This document shows, piece by piece, positions 7,019 to 16,304 of a DNA stretch of 53,413 nucleotides. Numbering within the stretch: position 1 is the stretch's first letter; each line of letters starts with the position of its first letter. Made by a program: the position numbers and the translations under genes. The notes beneath the pieces were generated by a model, which was not told the origin of the DNA, did no database searches, and was given only the letters and a program-made list of their open reading frames with translations. The DNA lies in assembly GCA_947574135.1 (NCBI GenBank), contig CANPIM010000020.1, forward strand, positions 1-53,413. The letters are read 5' to 3'. This DNA is from an uncultured Lachnospiraceae bacterium. GTDB taxonomy: Bacteria; Bacillota; Clostridia; Lachnospirales; Lachnospiraceae.

Positions 7019-7705
7019 TTATTGCTTTTTCACCCAATTCCAAATTTTATCCAGATGCTCCCACATGGCCTGCTTGGCGGCCTTGGGGTCGTGAGCCTCC
7101 ACAGCCTGAATAATGCGCCGGTGGTCCTCCATGGTGGGGTTCTCCCCGCTCACCGCCCGGTCCTCCTTAATATTCTCAAAGATGGCCTCCCGGAGAATAT
7201 GGCTGGTCTGGATAAAAAGAGGATTCTTGGAGGCATTGGCCAGAAGCATATGGAACTCCACATCCGCGTCATAGCACTCCTCCGAGGCCGGGTCAAGGCC
7301 CTGCATCTCTTCATAATTGCCCTTTAGCAGGGCAAGGTCCTGCTCCGTGGCCCGCCTGGCTGCATAATAGGCCTGCTCGCTCTCAATCACCTGCCGAAAT
7401 TCCAGCAGATATTGGCGCTGACTTCCCGTGAGAACAGCCGTGGGAAACAGCATATTCATATACTGGCCTCCGTCCATCTCACAGACAAAGGTCCCTCCTC
7501 CCTGCCGGCTCTCAATAAGGCCCAGACTGGACAGGCGCTGCAGAGCGCTGCGAACGGAAACCCGGGAGACACCCATGGTGGCCGCCAGCTCATTTTCCGA
7601 GGGAATCTTGCTCCCCGGCCCCCACTCTCCGCTGCCAATGAGGCGCTTGATCTCCTCCAGAACCGCATCGCTGATATTTTTCTTTTCTATTCTCTGAATC
7701 GCCAT
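7019..7705 (-). CDS. GntR-family (FadR/FCD) transcriptional regulator
   Basis: The 228-aa protein has an N-terminal winged helix (about residues 8-75; IPSENELAATMGVSRVSVRS is the recognition region) and an all-helical FCD ligand domain (about 95-220). The FCD domain has acidic and His residues in DADVEFHMLL and the late HRRIIQAVEAHD, positions that bind a metal in this family. FCD regulators usually respond to carboxylic or sugar acids. It is transcribed with the transaldolase gene downstream. A near-consensus promoter and a palindrome just downstream of its -10 suggest autoregulation. Confidence 0.92.
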   Translation of the reverse strand: MAIQRIEKKNISDAVLEEIKRLIGSGEWGPGSKIPSENELAATMGVSRVSVRSALQRLSSLGLIESRQGGGTFVCEMDGGQYMNMLFPTAVLTGSQRQYLLEFRQVIESEQAYYAARRATEQDLALLKGNYEEMQGLDPASEECYDADVEFHMLLANASKNPLFIQTSHILREAIFENIKEDRAVSGENPTMEDHRRIIQAVEAHDPKAAKQAMWEHLDKIWNWVKKQ

Positions 7706-7735
7706 GTCTCTTCCTCCTCAACAGAGCAAGGGAAT

Positions 7736-7794
7736 TACATAATATGTATTACAACTTACAAATTTATCATACCCTTTTTTTTCCTGCCTGTCAA
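7736..7794 (-). promoter_or_regulatory. Promoter and candidate operator of the gntR-transaldolase operon
   Basis: On the minus strand TTGACA (7789-7794) and TATGAT (7766-7771) are 17 bp apart. About 18 bp downstream of the -10 lies the palindrome TACATAATATGTA (7736-7748). This position, near or just after the transcription start, is typical of autorepression by a GntR dimer. Confidence 0.75.
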
Positions 7795-7836
7795 TGTGGC
7801 ATTTTTCACAGTTTTATTTAGGAAAATTGCACAAAG

Positions 7837-7878
7837 AAAGAGCCAACCGGGGAGGATTCCCCCCCAAGATGGCTCTTT
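7837..7878 (-). terminator. Stem-loop after glycerate kinase
   Basis: Arms AAAGAGCCA (7837-7845) and TGGCTCTTT (7870-7878) pair perfectly over 9 bp, six bases from the glycerate kinase stop. The minus-strand tail is CTTTGTGCAATTTT, a modest T-run. The plus-strand side is more T-rich. Confidence 0.7.
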
Positions 7879-7883
7879 GCTTT

Positions 7884-9026
7884 TTATTTTTTCAGCGCCA
7901 TTCCCACCTGAATCAGACGGAACAGCCGATCTGCCGCATTCTCGTAGAGCTCTTTGGCCCTGTCAAGAGCCTCCTCAATATCCATAGCCCCGTTAATGGT
8001 GGGAAGAATGCTCTCAATCCCATGCTCATAGATCTCCTCTGCGCCCTTGCCCATACCGCCTACAATGGCTACGGCCGGCACCTGGGCCTTCTGACAGCAG
8101 TGACCAATACCGGCAGGTACTTTGCCAAAGGCTGACTGCCAATCAATGCGCCCCTCTCCGGTAACCACCAGGTCCACGCCCTGTAAAAGCTCCTCAAATT
8201 TAATCAGATCCAGCACAGTCTCCACGCCGGATTTCAGGGTGGCATGCAAGAATACTGTCAGGGCCGCTCCCAGACCGCCGGCCGCTCCTGCTCCCGGCAT
8301 GGGATCCACATCCACCCCAAGCTTCTCCTTGATCACTGCGGCGTAATTCTTCATGCCCTCCTCCAGGGTATCCAGGATCTCACCCACCGCCCCCTTCTGG
8401 GGACCAAAGGTATGGGTGGCTCCCTTAGGGCCTGTGAGAGGATTGTTCACGTCGCACATGACCGTAAATACCGTATCCTTAACCGCCGGATGAAGCCCAC
8501 TCACATCAATGTCACACACCTTCTCCAGGTCTGCGCCCACACCGGACAGCTCCTTGCCATCCCGATCCAGGAACCGCACGCCCAGAGCCGCCATGGCGCC
8601 CATGCCTCCGTCATTGGTGGCGCTGCCTCCAATGGCCACGGAAATATTGCGAAAGCCGCTGTCCAGGGCGTCCTTAATCAGCTGACCCGTGCCATAGGTA
8701 GTGGTATGTAAGGGATTGCGCTTCTCTGTGGGAACCATGGGAAGTCCGGAGGCGGCCGCCATCTCAATAATTGCGGAATTTCCGTCAATCACCCCATAGG
8801 AGGCCTCTGTGTCCTCAAAGAGGGGGCCCTTAACGGCTACCTTTTTATAGCTGCCCTTAGTCACCTTGATCACCGCGTCCACAGTGCCCTCGCCTCCGTC
8901 TGCAATGGGAATCCCCACATAGGTGCAGCCCGGAAAATACTTCCTGGCCGACGCTGCCAGGAGCTCACTGATCTCCTCCGAAGAAAGAGTCCCCTTAAAA
9001 GAATCTGACGCAAATAAAAATTTCAT
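7884..9026 (-). CDS. garK: Glycerate kinase (GarK/GlxK family)
   Basis: The 380-aa protein matches the bacterial glycerate kinase family throughout: N-terminal SDSFKGTLSS, IADGGEGTVDA, IGGSATNDGGMG (about residues 132-143), GAGAAGGLGAAL and VVTGEGRIDWQS. These enzymes phosphorylate D-glycerate, usually to 2-phosphoglycerate in this family, feeding sugar-acid or glyoxylate catabolism into glycolysis. AGGAGG lies 9 nt before the ATG. The gene starts 28 bp after the hybrid kinase gene and probably shares its transcript, an unusual pairing. Together with the FCD regulator and TRAP transporter nearby it supports uptake and use of carbon acids. Confidence 0.93.
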   Translation of the reverse strand: MKFLFASDSFKGTLSSEEISELLAASARKYFPGCTYVGIPIADGGEGTVDAVIKVTKGSYKKVAVKGPLFEDTEASYGVIDGNSAIIEMAAASGLPMVPTEKRNPLHTTTYGTGQLIKDALDSGFRNISVAIGGSATNDGGMGAMAALGVRFLDRDGKELSGVGADLEKVCDIDVSGLHPAVKDTVFTVMCDVNNPLTGPKGATHTFGPQKGAVGEILDTLEEGMKNYAAVIKEKLGVDVDPMPGAGAAGGLGAALTVFLHATLKSGVETVLDLIKFEELLQGVDLVVTGEGRIDWQSAFGKVPAGIGHCCQKAQVPAVAIVGGMGKGAEEIYEHGIESILPTINGAMDIEEALDRAKELYENAADRLFRLIQVGMALKK

Positions 9027-9054
9027 GATGTAATTCCTCCTCTACCATTATTTT

Positions 9055-12000
9055 TTAATCCAGTATTTTATCCAGAGTGTCAAAGAGATTTTGAATGTCA
9101 ATAGGCTTTGCAATATGCCCGTTCATTCCACAAGCCAGAGCTGCCTGCCGATCCTCCTCAAAGGCGTTGGCTGTCATGGCTATAATGGGAATGGCGGCCA
9201 GCCCCGGATCCGGAAGTCTGCGTATCTCCCGGGTAGCCTCATAGCCGTTCATCACCGGCATCTGCACATCCATCAATATCAGCTGGTAATAGCCCGGATC
9301 TGCATTTTTCAGCATTTCCAGAGCCGCCTGCCCGTCTCCGGCCACCTCCATGGAGAATCCCGCCTCCTCCAGGATTTCCACGGCAATCTCCTGATTCAGC
9401 TCATTGTCCTCTGCCAGAAGAATCCGCCCTGTGCGAAGCTTCCGCTCCTTCTTTTTCACTCGCTCCTTTTCCTCCTCAGCATTTATCACCGTCTGGAGAC
9501 AGCTCTGCAGCTCAGAGAAAAACAGAGGCTTACTGCAAAATGCCGTTACCCCGGCCTCCCGGGCCTCCTCCTCAATATCAGACCAGTCGTAGGCCGTGAG
9601 CACAATAATGGGAGCATCCTTTCCCCGCTCCTTTCGAACCCTGCGGCTGACCTCCACACCGTTCATATCTGGCATAAGCCAGTCAATAATATAGACACCG
9701 TAATCGTCTCCCCGCATGGCTGCCTGGCGGGTGCGCAATACTGCCTCCTTTCCAGACAGCGTCCACTCTGCCCGCATGCCGATCTGACCCAGCATATAGG
9801 AAACGCTATCACAGGTATTGAAATCATCATCCACCACCAGGGCCCGGCAATTTTTCAGCTCTGGTATGGTAATGGTCTTTTTGGGTGTGGCCCCCAGCCG
9901 GAAGGTAAAGGAGACCACCACCTCGGTCCCTACTCCCTGCTCACTTTTCACCTCTATGACGCCGTTCATTAAATCCACAATATTTTTGGTAATCGCCATG
10001 CCTAAGCCGGTTCCCGGAATTCCGCTGATGGTGGTACTCTTCTCCCGCTCAAAGGGCTCAAAAATATGGGCCACAAATTCCTCGCTCATACCGATGCCTG
10101 TATCCTTAATGATAAACTCGTAATTTGCAAAGCCCTCCGGCGCACCCCCCTTTTCCGTAATCCGCAGGCTTACCGATCCGCCGCTGCTTGTATATTTTAC
10201 AGAATTTCCCAAAAGATTCAGGAGCACCTGATTGAGCCGAAGCTTATCACAATAAACCTCCTCGTCCCGCACATCCATAGCGTCAATATGTAGCTCCAGC
10301 TGCTTGGCGTGAACATCTGCCTGGAGAATGTTTCGCAGGCCATGAAGAATATCCGGCAGGCTGCAGGATGCTTCCTCCAGATGAATCTTTCCGCTTTCGA
10401 TCCGGCTCATATCCAGCACATCGTTAATCAGGCTCAGCAAATGGTTGCCGGAAGTCATAATCTTTTTCAGATATTCCTCCACCTGCTCTCTGCGCTCAAT
10501 ATGCTTGATAGCCAGGGAGGTAAATCCCACAATGGCATTCATGGGTGTGCGAATGTCATGGGACATATTGGAGAGAAATACGCTCTTGGCCTTGCTGGCC
10601 TTATTGGCCTGCATCAGGGCATCCTCCAATAGATTCTTCTTCTCCATCTCACTGCGGATCTCCTCATCCACACTGCGAAAGCCCAGAACAATGCCGTAAT
10701 TTTCATCCCAATTTCCCGTGCGCACTACCTTCAGCTGGAAATAGGTAAGCTCTCCCTTCCACAGAATCCGGTAATTCATATACTGCACAGGCTTTTGGGC
10801 CAGCTCCTCTTTCAGCCGCTCCAGAGAGCAAAACCTGCGCAGGCTCTCCCTGTCATCCTCATAGACCTGCTGGCTAATATATTGCTCAATATTCTCCTCC
10901 AGATGAAGCACTCCCGCAAAGCTTGAGGCAAACAGCTCCCCGCTGCTGTCCGTATTGCGCAGAATGCTCCCCTTCCCCGTATGTAAATCGAAAAAGCACA
11001 CCAGGCTGTAATCAATGCTCAATGCCTGTATCAGCTCTGTATTCTGCTGCTCCTTGCTCCGCTCCTGCAGCTTCTGAGCCGTGCAGTCCAGAAGAAAGCG
11101 TTGGTAAAACAGCTCCCCGTTCTCCTTGAGAAGCTTCACGTTCCCCATAATATGTAAAATTTTTCCATCCTTGTGCTGTACCCGGTATTCTACATTTACA
11201 TTGTCCCCCACCTTTTTCAGCTCCCGGATGCACTCCCGCAGCTTTCCCTTGTCCTCATTCATCACAGAATCCGCAATGAGATCAAAGCCGGCATTCATGA
11301 GCTCCTCCGTAGATTCATAGCCCAGGATCTCCAAAGCCGCCCGGTTTACGCTCAGGATCTTTTTTCCGTCCACAGAATGGCGCATAACGCCACAGTCCAG
11401 ATTTGTAAAAATCGTCTCCAGGGTACGATTTTTATCAATGATCTCCTGCTCATAGGCCCGCTCCTGGGTCACATCAATGGCTACGCCCACCGTACCCATA
11501 ACGCTTCCGTCCAGATCATACAGGGGAGATTTGTAGGTGGTGAGAGTCCGCATGCCCTCTCCGGTTTTTATAATCTCCTCAGAAACAAAGGTTTTTCTCT
11601 TCGTCATAACCTCCATCTCTGATTCGATGCAGGCCGGATCATCCTGCTCTACATCCCAGATATAGGCGTGCCCTCGCCCTTCCACCTGCTTCTTGGTCTT
11701 ATTCACGGTCCTGCAGAAGCTGTCGTTTACCTTTTCATGAATCCCACTCTTATCCTTATACCATATAAGGTTGGGAATATTATTTATGGTAGCCTCCAGA
11801 TAATGGCTGGTCTGCCAGAAATCCTTGCTCATCTGACAGTTCTCCTGCCACCGGAGAAAACGAAAGCGAATCTCTTCCTCCTCCATGGGCAGCATCCAAA
11901 TATCCGTAAGCTCCTGCATATATCCGTTCAAAAGCTTCATCTGCTCCCTTTGAGCCAGCAGAATCAGCTGGGCCTTTTCCGCTTTCCGGGACACCAGCAT

Positions 12001-12195
12001 TTCCACTGTGCGCTCTGCATCCATTCCCTCCAGAGACGCCAGAGTCACATCCGCCTGGGCTACCTGGGCCGCGTCTGGCTTTTCACTCTCTGAAAACATA
12101 TGCGTAAAATTTGCCAGAGGGGACATTCCTTTGATAATTTCAAACGCACTGCACAGATGACCCGTTAAATAGAAATGAACGTGGCAATGATACAT
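9055..12195 (-). CDS. Soluble hybrid histidine kinase with PAS domains and two receivers
   Basis: The 1046-aa protein has, in order, an N-terminal domain (1-120) resembling a degenerate receiver, PAS (about 130-250), PAS (about 258-378), a third PAS-like segment (about 390-510), HisKA with His546 in SHDIRTPMN, an HATPase (about 640-770; NLLGNSVKYT, DTGIGM, GTGLGM), receiver 1 (about 783-900, Asp838 in IIDWLMPDMNG) and receiver 2 (about 922-1040, Asp976 in LILMDVQMPVMNG). No membrane helix or HPt domain is seen, so it senses a cytoplasmic signal and would need a separate phosphotransfer partner. The ATG at 12195 has AAGGAGG 8 nt upstream; a longer frame to 12258 has no good ribosome site. No DNA-binding response regulator is adjacent. 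The downstream gene is glycerate kinase. Confidence 0.92.
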   Translation of the reverse strand: MYHCHVHFYLTGHLCSAFEIIKGMSPLANFTHMFSESEKPDAAQVAQADVTLASLEGMDAERTVEMLVSRKAEKAQLILLAQREQMKLLNGYMQELTDIWMLPMEEEEIRFRFLRWQENCQMSKDFWQTSHYLEATINNIPNLIWYKDKSGIHEKVNDSFCRTVNKTKKQVEGRGHAYIWDVEQDDPACIESEMEVMTKRKTFVSEEIIKTGEGMRTLTTYKSPLYDLDGSVMGTVGVAIDVTQERAYEQEIIDKNRTLETIFTNLDCGVMRHSVDGKKILSVNRAALEILGYESTEELMNAGFDLIADSVMNEDKGKLRECIRELKKVGDNVNVEYRVQHKDGKILHIMGNVKLLKENGELFYQRFLLDCTAQKLQERSKEQQNTELIQALSIDYSLVCFFDLHTGKGSILRNTDSSGELFASSFAGVLHLEENIEQYISQQVYEDDRESLRRFCSLERLKEELAQKPVQYMNYRILWKGELTYFQLKVVRTGNWDENYGIVLGFRSVDEEIRSEMEKKNLLEDALMQANKASKAKSVFLSNMSHDIRTPMNAIVGFTSLAIKHIERREQVEEYLKKIMTSGNHLLSLINDVLDMSRIESGKIHLEEASCSLPDILHGLRNILQADVHAKQLELHIDAMDVRDEEVYCDKLRLNQVLLNLLGNSVKYTSSGGSVSLRITEKGGAPEGFANYEFIIKDTGIGMSEEFVAHIFEPFEREKSTTISGIPGTGLGMAITKNIVDLMNGVIEVKSEQGVGTEVVVSFTFRLGATPKKTITIPELKNCRALVVDDDFNTCDSVSYMLGQIGMRAEWTLSGKEAVLRTRQAAMRGDDYGVYIIDWLMPDMNGVEVSRRVRKERGKDAPIIVLTAYDWSDIEEEAREAGVTAFCSKPLFFSELQSCLQTVINAEEEKERVKKKERKLRTGRILLAEDNELNQEIAVEILEEAGFSMEVAGDGQAALEMLKNADPGYYQLILMDVQMPVMNGYEATREIRRLPDPGLAAIPIIAMTANAFEEDRQAALACGMNGHIAKPIDIQNLFDTLDKILD

Positions 12196-12248
12196 TTCCA
12201 TTTCCTCCTTATGTTTTGTCCAAAAAACAGGCAGTTTACCATAATAGT

Positions 12249-12277
12249 ATTGTAACAAGCGTTGGGAGCCCTGTCAA
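12249..12277 (-). promoter_or_regulatory. Promoter of the hybrid kinase gene
   Basis: On the minus strand TTGACA (12272-12277) and TACAAT (12249-12254) are separated by 17 bp, about 54 bp upstream of the start codon. It is a near-consensus vegetative promoter. Confidence 0.8.
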
Positions 12278-12338
12278 TATTGGGTTCCGGGAAAACCTTT
12301 GGAAATCCCTTTTTCAAAGCTTTTTCTGCCTGCTCTTC

Positions 12339-12378
12339 TTGCTGCGCCTGCGGGGAATATGGTATAATTTTGACCATA
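12339..12378 (+). promoter_or_regulatory. lysR promoter with overlapping LysR-type operator
   Basis: TTGCTG (12339-12344) and TATAAT (12363-12368) are 18 bp apart. The inverted repeat TATGGT-N9-ACCATA (12358-12378) overlaps the -10. LysR proteins bind interrupted dyads of this kind and commonly repress their own genes. Confidence 0.6.
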
Positions 12379-12433
12379 CATCCGGGCACAGCTCTTCAAT
12401 ACGGCCAAGCCCGCAAAAGCACGGGAGGTATCT

Positions 12434-13336
12434 ATGGATATTTATCAGCTGGAACAGTTTAAGGTGGTGGCGGAGCTGGAGCACATGACTAAGGCCGCAG
12501 AAATCCTTTCCGTATCCCAGCCCGCCCTCAGCAGAACCATCCGAAACATCGAAAAGGAATACAACACCTCCTTTTTTGACCACATAGGAAAGCGAATTCT
12601 GTTAAACGAGAAGGGAAAAACCTTTCTCAAATATGTGAACCAGGTGCTCAACTCCATGCATATGGCCGAGCATGAGATTCGGGAGCAGATTATGCGGGAG
12701 GATACGGGGATCAATCTGGTGGTCCAGGTCTGCGCCATGATGATCTCCGATATTATTCAGGAGTTTACCCGGAAACACCCGGAGGTACATTTTCAGATTG
12801 TCCAGTATGACTCCTGGATTTTAAAAAGCTCCCCCCCGGATCTCATTCTCTCTCCCTCGATCCAGCCGGTGACAGCGGATAAATCCTATACTCTGCTAAA
12901 AGAAGATATTCTCCTGGCTGTCCCAGCGGATCATCCCCTGGCCAGGGAGGACTCGGTATGCCTGCGCCAATTCGCTCAGACGCCTCTGGTGGCCATTCAG
13001 AGCGGCAGTCTCCTGGCTGCCAATATCCAATTTCAGTACAAGGCCGCCGGCTTTGAGCCCCACTTTATTATGGACCACTACACCTCCACCACCATTGCAG
13101 ACATGGTCAGTCTGGGAATGGGCTTTGCCTTTGTGCCCGCCCTCACCTGGCCCGGGGTTGCCAACGAAAAAATTAAGCTCCTTCGGGTGTCTGATGCCAC
13201 CTTTCAGCGCTATATAAACCTTTCCTGGCCAGACAGCAATTATATCTCCAAGGCCTCCCGATCCTTTCGATCCTTTTTGATGGATTATTTTACCAAGCTT
13301 GCTTTGCAGGCAAATGAGGAAAAGGAAAAAGGATGA
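12434..13336 (+). CDS. LysR-family transcriptional regulator
   Basis: The 300-aa protein has the LysR N-terminal helix-turn-helix (residues about 3-60; LEHMTKAAEILSVSQPALSR) and a periplasmic-binding-like effector domain (about 90-290). GGGAGG precedes the ATG by 6 nt. It is convergent with the TRAP operon and divergent from the hybrid kinase gene, so either could be a target. A dyad over its own promoter suggests autoregulation. The inducer cannot be read from sequence. Confidence 0.92.
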   Translation: MDIYQLEQFKVVAELEHMTKAAEILSVSQPALSRTIRNIEKEYNTSFFDHIGKRILLNEKGKTFLKYVNQVLNSMHMAEHEIREQIMREDTGINLVVQVCAMMISDIIQEFTRKHPEVHFQIVQYDSWILKSSPPDLILSPSIQPVTADKSYTLLKEDILLAVPADHPLAREDSVCLRQFAQTPLVAIQSGSLLAANIQFQYKAAGFEPHFIMDHYTSTTIADMVSLGMGFAFVPALTWPGVANEKIKLLRVSDATFQRYINLSWPDSNYISKASRSFRSFLMDYFTKLALQANEEKEKG

Positions 13337-13356
13337 GACTCTCCAAAGCCTCATCC
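13331..13356 (+). terminator. Stem-loop between convergent lysR and dctM
   Basis: Arms GGATGAG (13331-13337) and CTCATCC (13350-13356) pair perfectly; the left arm includes the lysR stop codon. No strong T-run follows on either strand, so it may be a weak terminator. Confidence 0.4.
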
Positions 13357-13402
13357 CTCTTCCCAAAAGGATTGATTTTCACATGCATCTATCTTCTATC
13401 CC

Positions 13403-14683
13403 CTAGCCCAGAAGAGACGGAACCAACAGGGTAATCTGGGGAATAAAAGCTACCAAAAGGACCGCCACCAGCAAGGCCACAATAAAGGGCGTCACATATT
13501 TCAGCGATTCGGAAAAACTGATTTTCGCCATTCCCGAGGAAATATACAGCAGGATTCCCACAGGCGGTGTGATGGAACCAATCAAAAGCGTGATTACAAT
13601 AAGCATGGCAAAATGAATCTCATGAAAGCCAAAGGACATGCCAATGGGATACAGCACCGGAACCAGAATAATCAGGGCCGCAATGGTCTCCAGGAAGCAG
13701 CCGATAATCAGCAAAAATCCAATAATCAGCAGAGTAATGATAATCTTGCTGCTGGTAAGGGAAACCAGAAAATCCGCGGCCTTGGTCGGAAACTGCTCCT
13801 TGCTGAGAATCCATCCCAAAAGGGTGGCCACACCTACAATCAGCATCAGGGCCGCTGAGGTTCTGGCAGAATCAGCCAGAGCTCCCCAGATCTTCTGAAA
13901 ATTCAGCTCCCGCATAAGTAAGCCCACCACAATGGCATAGACGCAGGCCACGGCTGCCGCCTCTGTGGCTGTAAAGATTCCCAAAAGAATTCCTCCGATA
14001 ATGATCACCGGCATGACAATGGCCGGAAGCGCCTCTCTGGTAATCTTCAGACCTTCCCGCAGGGATACCCGCTCTGTCTTTTTCTTCGTCACCTCCGGAT
14101 GCTTTTTGGCATACCGGTAGCAGAGCACCAAGAGACAGGCTGCCATCAAAAGTCCAGGCAGAATTCCTGCAATAAATAAGGTTCCCACAGAAATACCCGT
14201 GGCGCTGGAATACAAAATCATCAGAAGAGAGGGCGGAATCACCGGCCCGATGGTGCCGGCCGCTGCAATAAGGCAGGCGGAAAAGCCCTTCTCATATTTC
14301 TGCTCTGTCATGGAGGGAATCATAATGGCGCCAATGGCCGCCGTATCTGCCGAGGCGGAGCCGGAGATTCCCGCAAAGATTATTGAGGCTACCACAGCCA
14401 CCATGGCCACGCCTCCCTGGACAAAGCCCACCAGAAGCTCTGCAAAGCGAATCAGACGCTTGGAAACTCCCGACACATCCATCAGGGTGCCGGCCAGAAT
14501 AAAGAAGGGCACTGCCATAAGGGAGAAGGAATCCACCCCTCCGAAAACCTTGGAGGGTATGGTAATCATTCCTGTAGGCATTTTTGCAAACAGTGCGGCC
14601 ACCGAAGCCAGCCCCATGGAAAAAGCAATGGGCACGCCAGCCACAAGCATAATGATAAATACAACAAATAAAATGGTTAGCAT
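13403..14683 (-). CDS. dctM: TRAP transporter large permease (DctM family)
   Basis: The 426-aa protein is almost entirely hydrophobic, with about 12 membrane segments. It has DctM signatures such as VPFFILAGTLMD, ASIIFAGISGSASADTAAIG and PVIPPSLLMILY. It is the ion-coupled subunit that moves the substrate delivered by the DctP receptor. It starts 3 bp after the dctQ stop, with GGGAGGAA before the ATG, so it is the last gene of the UROD-dctP-dctQ-dctM operon. TRAP systems typically import C4-dicarboxylates, sugar acids or other carboxylates. Confidence 0.95.
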   Translation of the reverse strand: MLTILFVVFIIMLVAGVPIAFSMGLASVAALFAKMPTGMITIPSKVFGGVDSFSLMAVPFFILAGTLMDVSGVSKRLIRFAELLVGFVQGGVAMVAVVASIIFAGISGSASADTAAIGAIMIPSMTEQKYEKGFSACLIAAAGTIGPVIPPSLLMILYSSATGISVGTLFIAGILPGLLMAACLLVLCYRYAKKHPEVTKKKTERVSLREGLKITREALPAIVMPVIIIGGILLGIFTATEAAAVACVYAIVVGLLMRELNFQKIWGALADSARTSAALMLIVGVATLLGWILSKEQFPTKAADFLVSLTSSKIIITLLIIGFLLIIGCFLETIAALIILVPVLYPIGMSFGFHEIHFAMLIVITLLIGSITPPVGILLYISSGMAKISFSESLKYVTPFIVALLVAVLLVAFIPQITLLVPSLLG

Positions 14684-14686
14684 AGG

Positions 14687-15154
14687 CTATTCCTCCCTGT
14701 TCTTTCCCCGAACCAAATCCGCAATCCGGATTACATGAAAGATTCCCATGACAATTCCCCCAAAGGGAATGGCCGCATAGATAAACCCATAGGGAATTCG
14801 CAATGCCGGGGAAAACTGATTCATGTTGATCAGGGCCAGCTTCACTCCGTAATAGCTCAGAACTCCAACAAATAACAGAGAAAGCAACTCAATCCCAATG
14901 CTCCACACCTTCTTGGTGGTTCCCTTAAGCTTTGTGGTCAATAGGTCCAGGGCTACATGGGAACCGGCCCGGCTGGACTCCCCTACTGCAATGAAAAACA
15001 TCCAGATAAAGAGATATCGGACAATCTCCTCGGACCAGTAGAGAGAATTGTTAAACACATATCGGAAAATCACGGCTATAAATGCAATGCCCAGAGCAAT
15101 GGCAAACAAAAGCGCCGATACATGGTACATAGCCTTTTTCAAAAATTCATACAT
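14687..15154 (-). CDS. dctQ: TRAP transporter small permease (DctQ family)
   Basis: The 155-aa protein has four predicted membrane helices and the DctQ pattern VIFRYVFNNSLYWSEEIVRY followed by LFIWMFFIAVGES. It forms the membrane complex with DctM. GGGAGG lies 9 nt before the ATG. It sits 29 bp after dctP and 3 bp before dctM. Confidence 0.94.
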   Translation of the reverse strand: MYEFLKKAMYHVSALLFAIALGIAFIAVIFRYVFNNSLYWSEEIVRYLFIWMFFIAVGESSRAGSHVALDLLTTKLKGTTKKVWSIGIELLSLLFVGVLSYYGVKLALINMNQFSPALRIPYGFIYAAIPFGGIVMGIFHVIRIADLVRGKNREE

Positions 15155-15183
15155 CCCCGCTTGCCTCCCGTGTTTTTCGCCGC

Positions 15184-16263
15184 TTACTGGGCGGCCTTGA
15201 TCATGTCATAGATTTCCTGCATCTCTGGCTTGCCATTGATATAGTTGTCATAGACATCCTTTACCTTCTCCATGGCCTCTGCCTGATCCACCTCATAGAA
15301 TTCCATGCCGCTCTCATTCTTCATCATCTGTTCATACCCTTCCGACTTCTCTGCCCAAAGAGCCCGTTCCTTTTCTGTCAGGGTCTTTCCGCACTCCAGA
15401 AGCACCTCCTGCAAATCTGTCGGCAGGCTTTCAAAGAGATTCTTATTGATGGCCAGGGAAATATCCGTGTAAATATGACCGGTTTTCAGACAATAGCCAG
15501 CCACCTCATGAATCTTGTAGGTATATACAGTTTCCCCTGTTCCCTCCATGGCTGCCACCACGTCAGACTGAATGGAGGAATACATCTCATTGGCGGAAAT
15601 GGGGGTGGGATTCGCCCCAAAGGCCGTAAAGGTCTCAATGTAAACCGAAGATTCCGGCGTGCGGATCTTTAAGCCGCTCAGATCATCCAGGCTCTCTACC
15701 TTCTTGGCAGAGTACACATCCCGCACGCCTCCGTCCAGCCAGCTGATAATCTTGATCTGGGTCTGCTCCTCCAGCTTTTGTGCCAAAGCGATTCCCACCT
15801 CTCCGTCAATCACCTGATGAAAATTATCTGTGGAGCTAAACATAAAGGGAAGGGCCAGCACCCCAAATTCCGGTAGATAATTGGCATACACGCCGGATTC
15901 TCCCATGCCCATCTCAATGGTTCCCAGGTTCACACCCTCTATGATCTCCCGCTGAGACCCCAGAGCTCCGGAAGCAGAAAGCACGATCTTTAAACGTCCG
16001 CCGGATTTCTCCTCCACATCCTGGATAAATTCCTCAAAGGACAGGTTTTGTACCGAGGTAGGAGACAGATGGTTGGCCAAAGTCATGGTATACACCGTGT
16101 CATCCCCGCCAGTCTCTTTTTCGGCTCCAGCCTCATTTCCTGCCCCTGTCTCCGTGTTGCCTGCAGGCGCCTGGGTCTCTCCTGTGGCAGGTTTCTTTCC
16201 TCCGCAGCCAGTCACAGCCAGCATGGCAGTTGCCAACAAAACAGCCAACATTCTTCTTTTCAT
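15184..16263 (-). CDS. dctP: TRAP transporter substrate-binding lipoprotein (DctP family)
   Basis: The 359-aa protein starts with a lipoprotein signal (lipobox LAVTGC, Cys about residue 20) and a Gly/Glu/Thr-rich linker, then a DctP fold: NLSFEEFIQDVEEKSGGRLK, the DLSGLKIRTPESSVYIETF segment and EVAGYCLKTGHI. The Arg in KIRTPES matches the conserved arginine that pairs with the substrate carboxylate. As a lipoprotein it stays tethered outside the membrane. AGGAGG lies 9 nt before the ATG. It lies 41 bp downstream of the UROD-like gene. The substrate is probably an organic acid; no more specific call is justified. Confidence 0.95.
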   Translation of the reverse strand: MKRRMLAVLLATAMLAVTGCGGKKPATGETQAPAGNTETGAGNEAGAEKETGGDDTVYTMTLANHLSPTSVQNLSFEEFIQDVEEKSGGRLKIVLSASGALGSQREIIEGVNLGTIEMGMGESGVYANYLPEFGVLALPFMFSSTDNFHQVIDGEVGIALAQKLEEQTQIKIISWLDGGVRDVYSAKKVESLDDLSGLKIRTPESSVYIETFTAFGANPTPISANEMYSSIQSDVVAAMEGTGETVYTYKIHEVAGYCLKTGHIYTDISLAINKNLFESLPTDLQEVLLECGKTLTEKERALWAEKSEGYEQMMKNESGMEFYEVDQAEAMEKVKDVYDNYINGKPEMQEIYDMIKAAQ

Positions 16264-16304
16264 TCCAAAATACCTCCTATTTTTAGTTCCGCTTTCGCTG
16301 GTTT

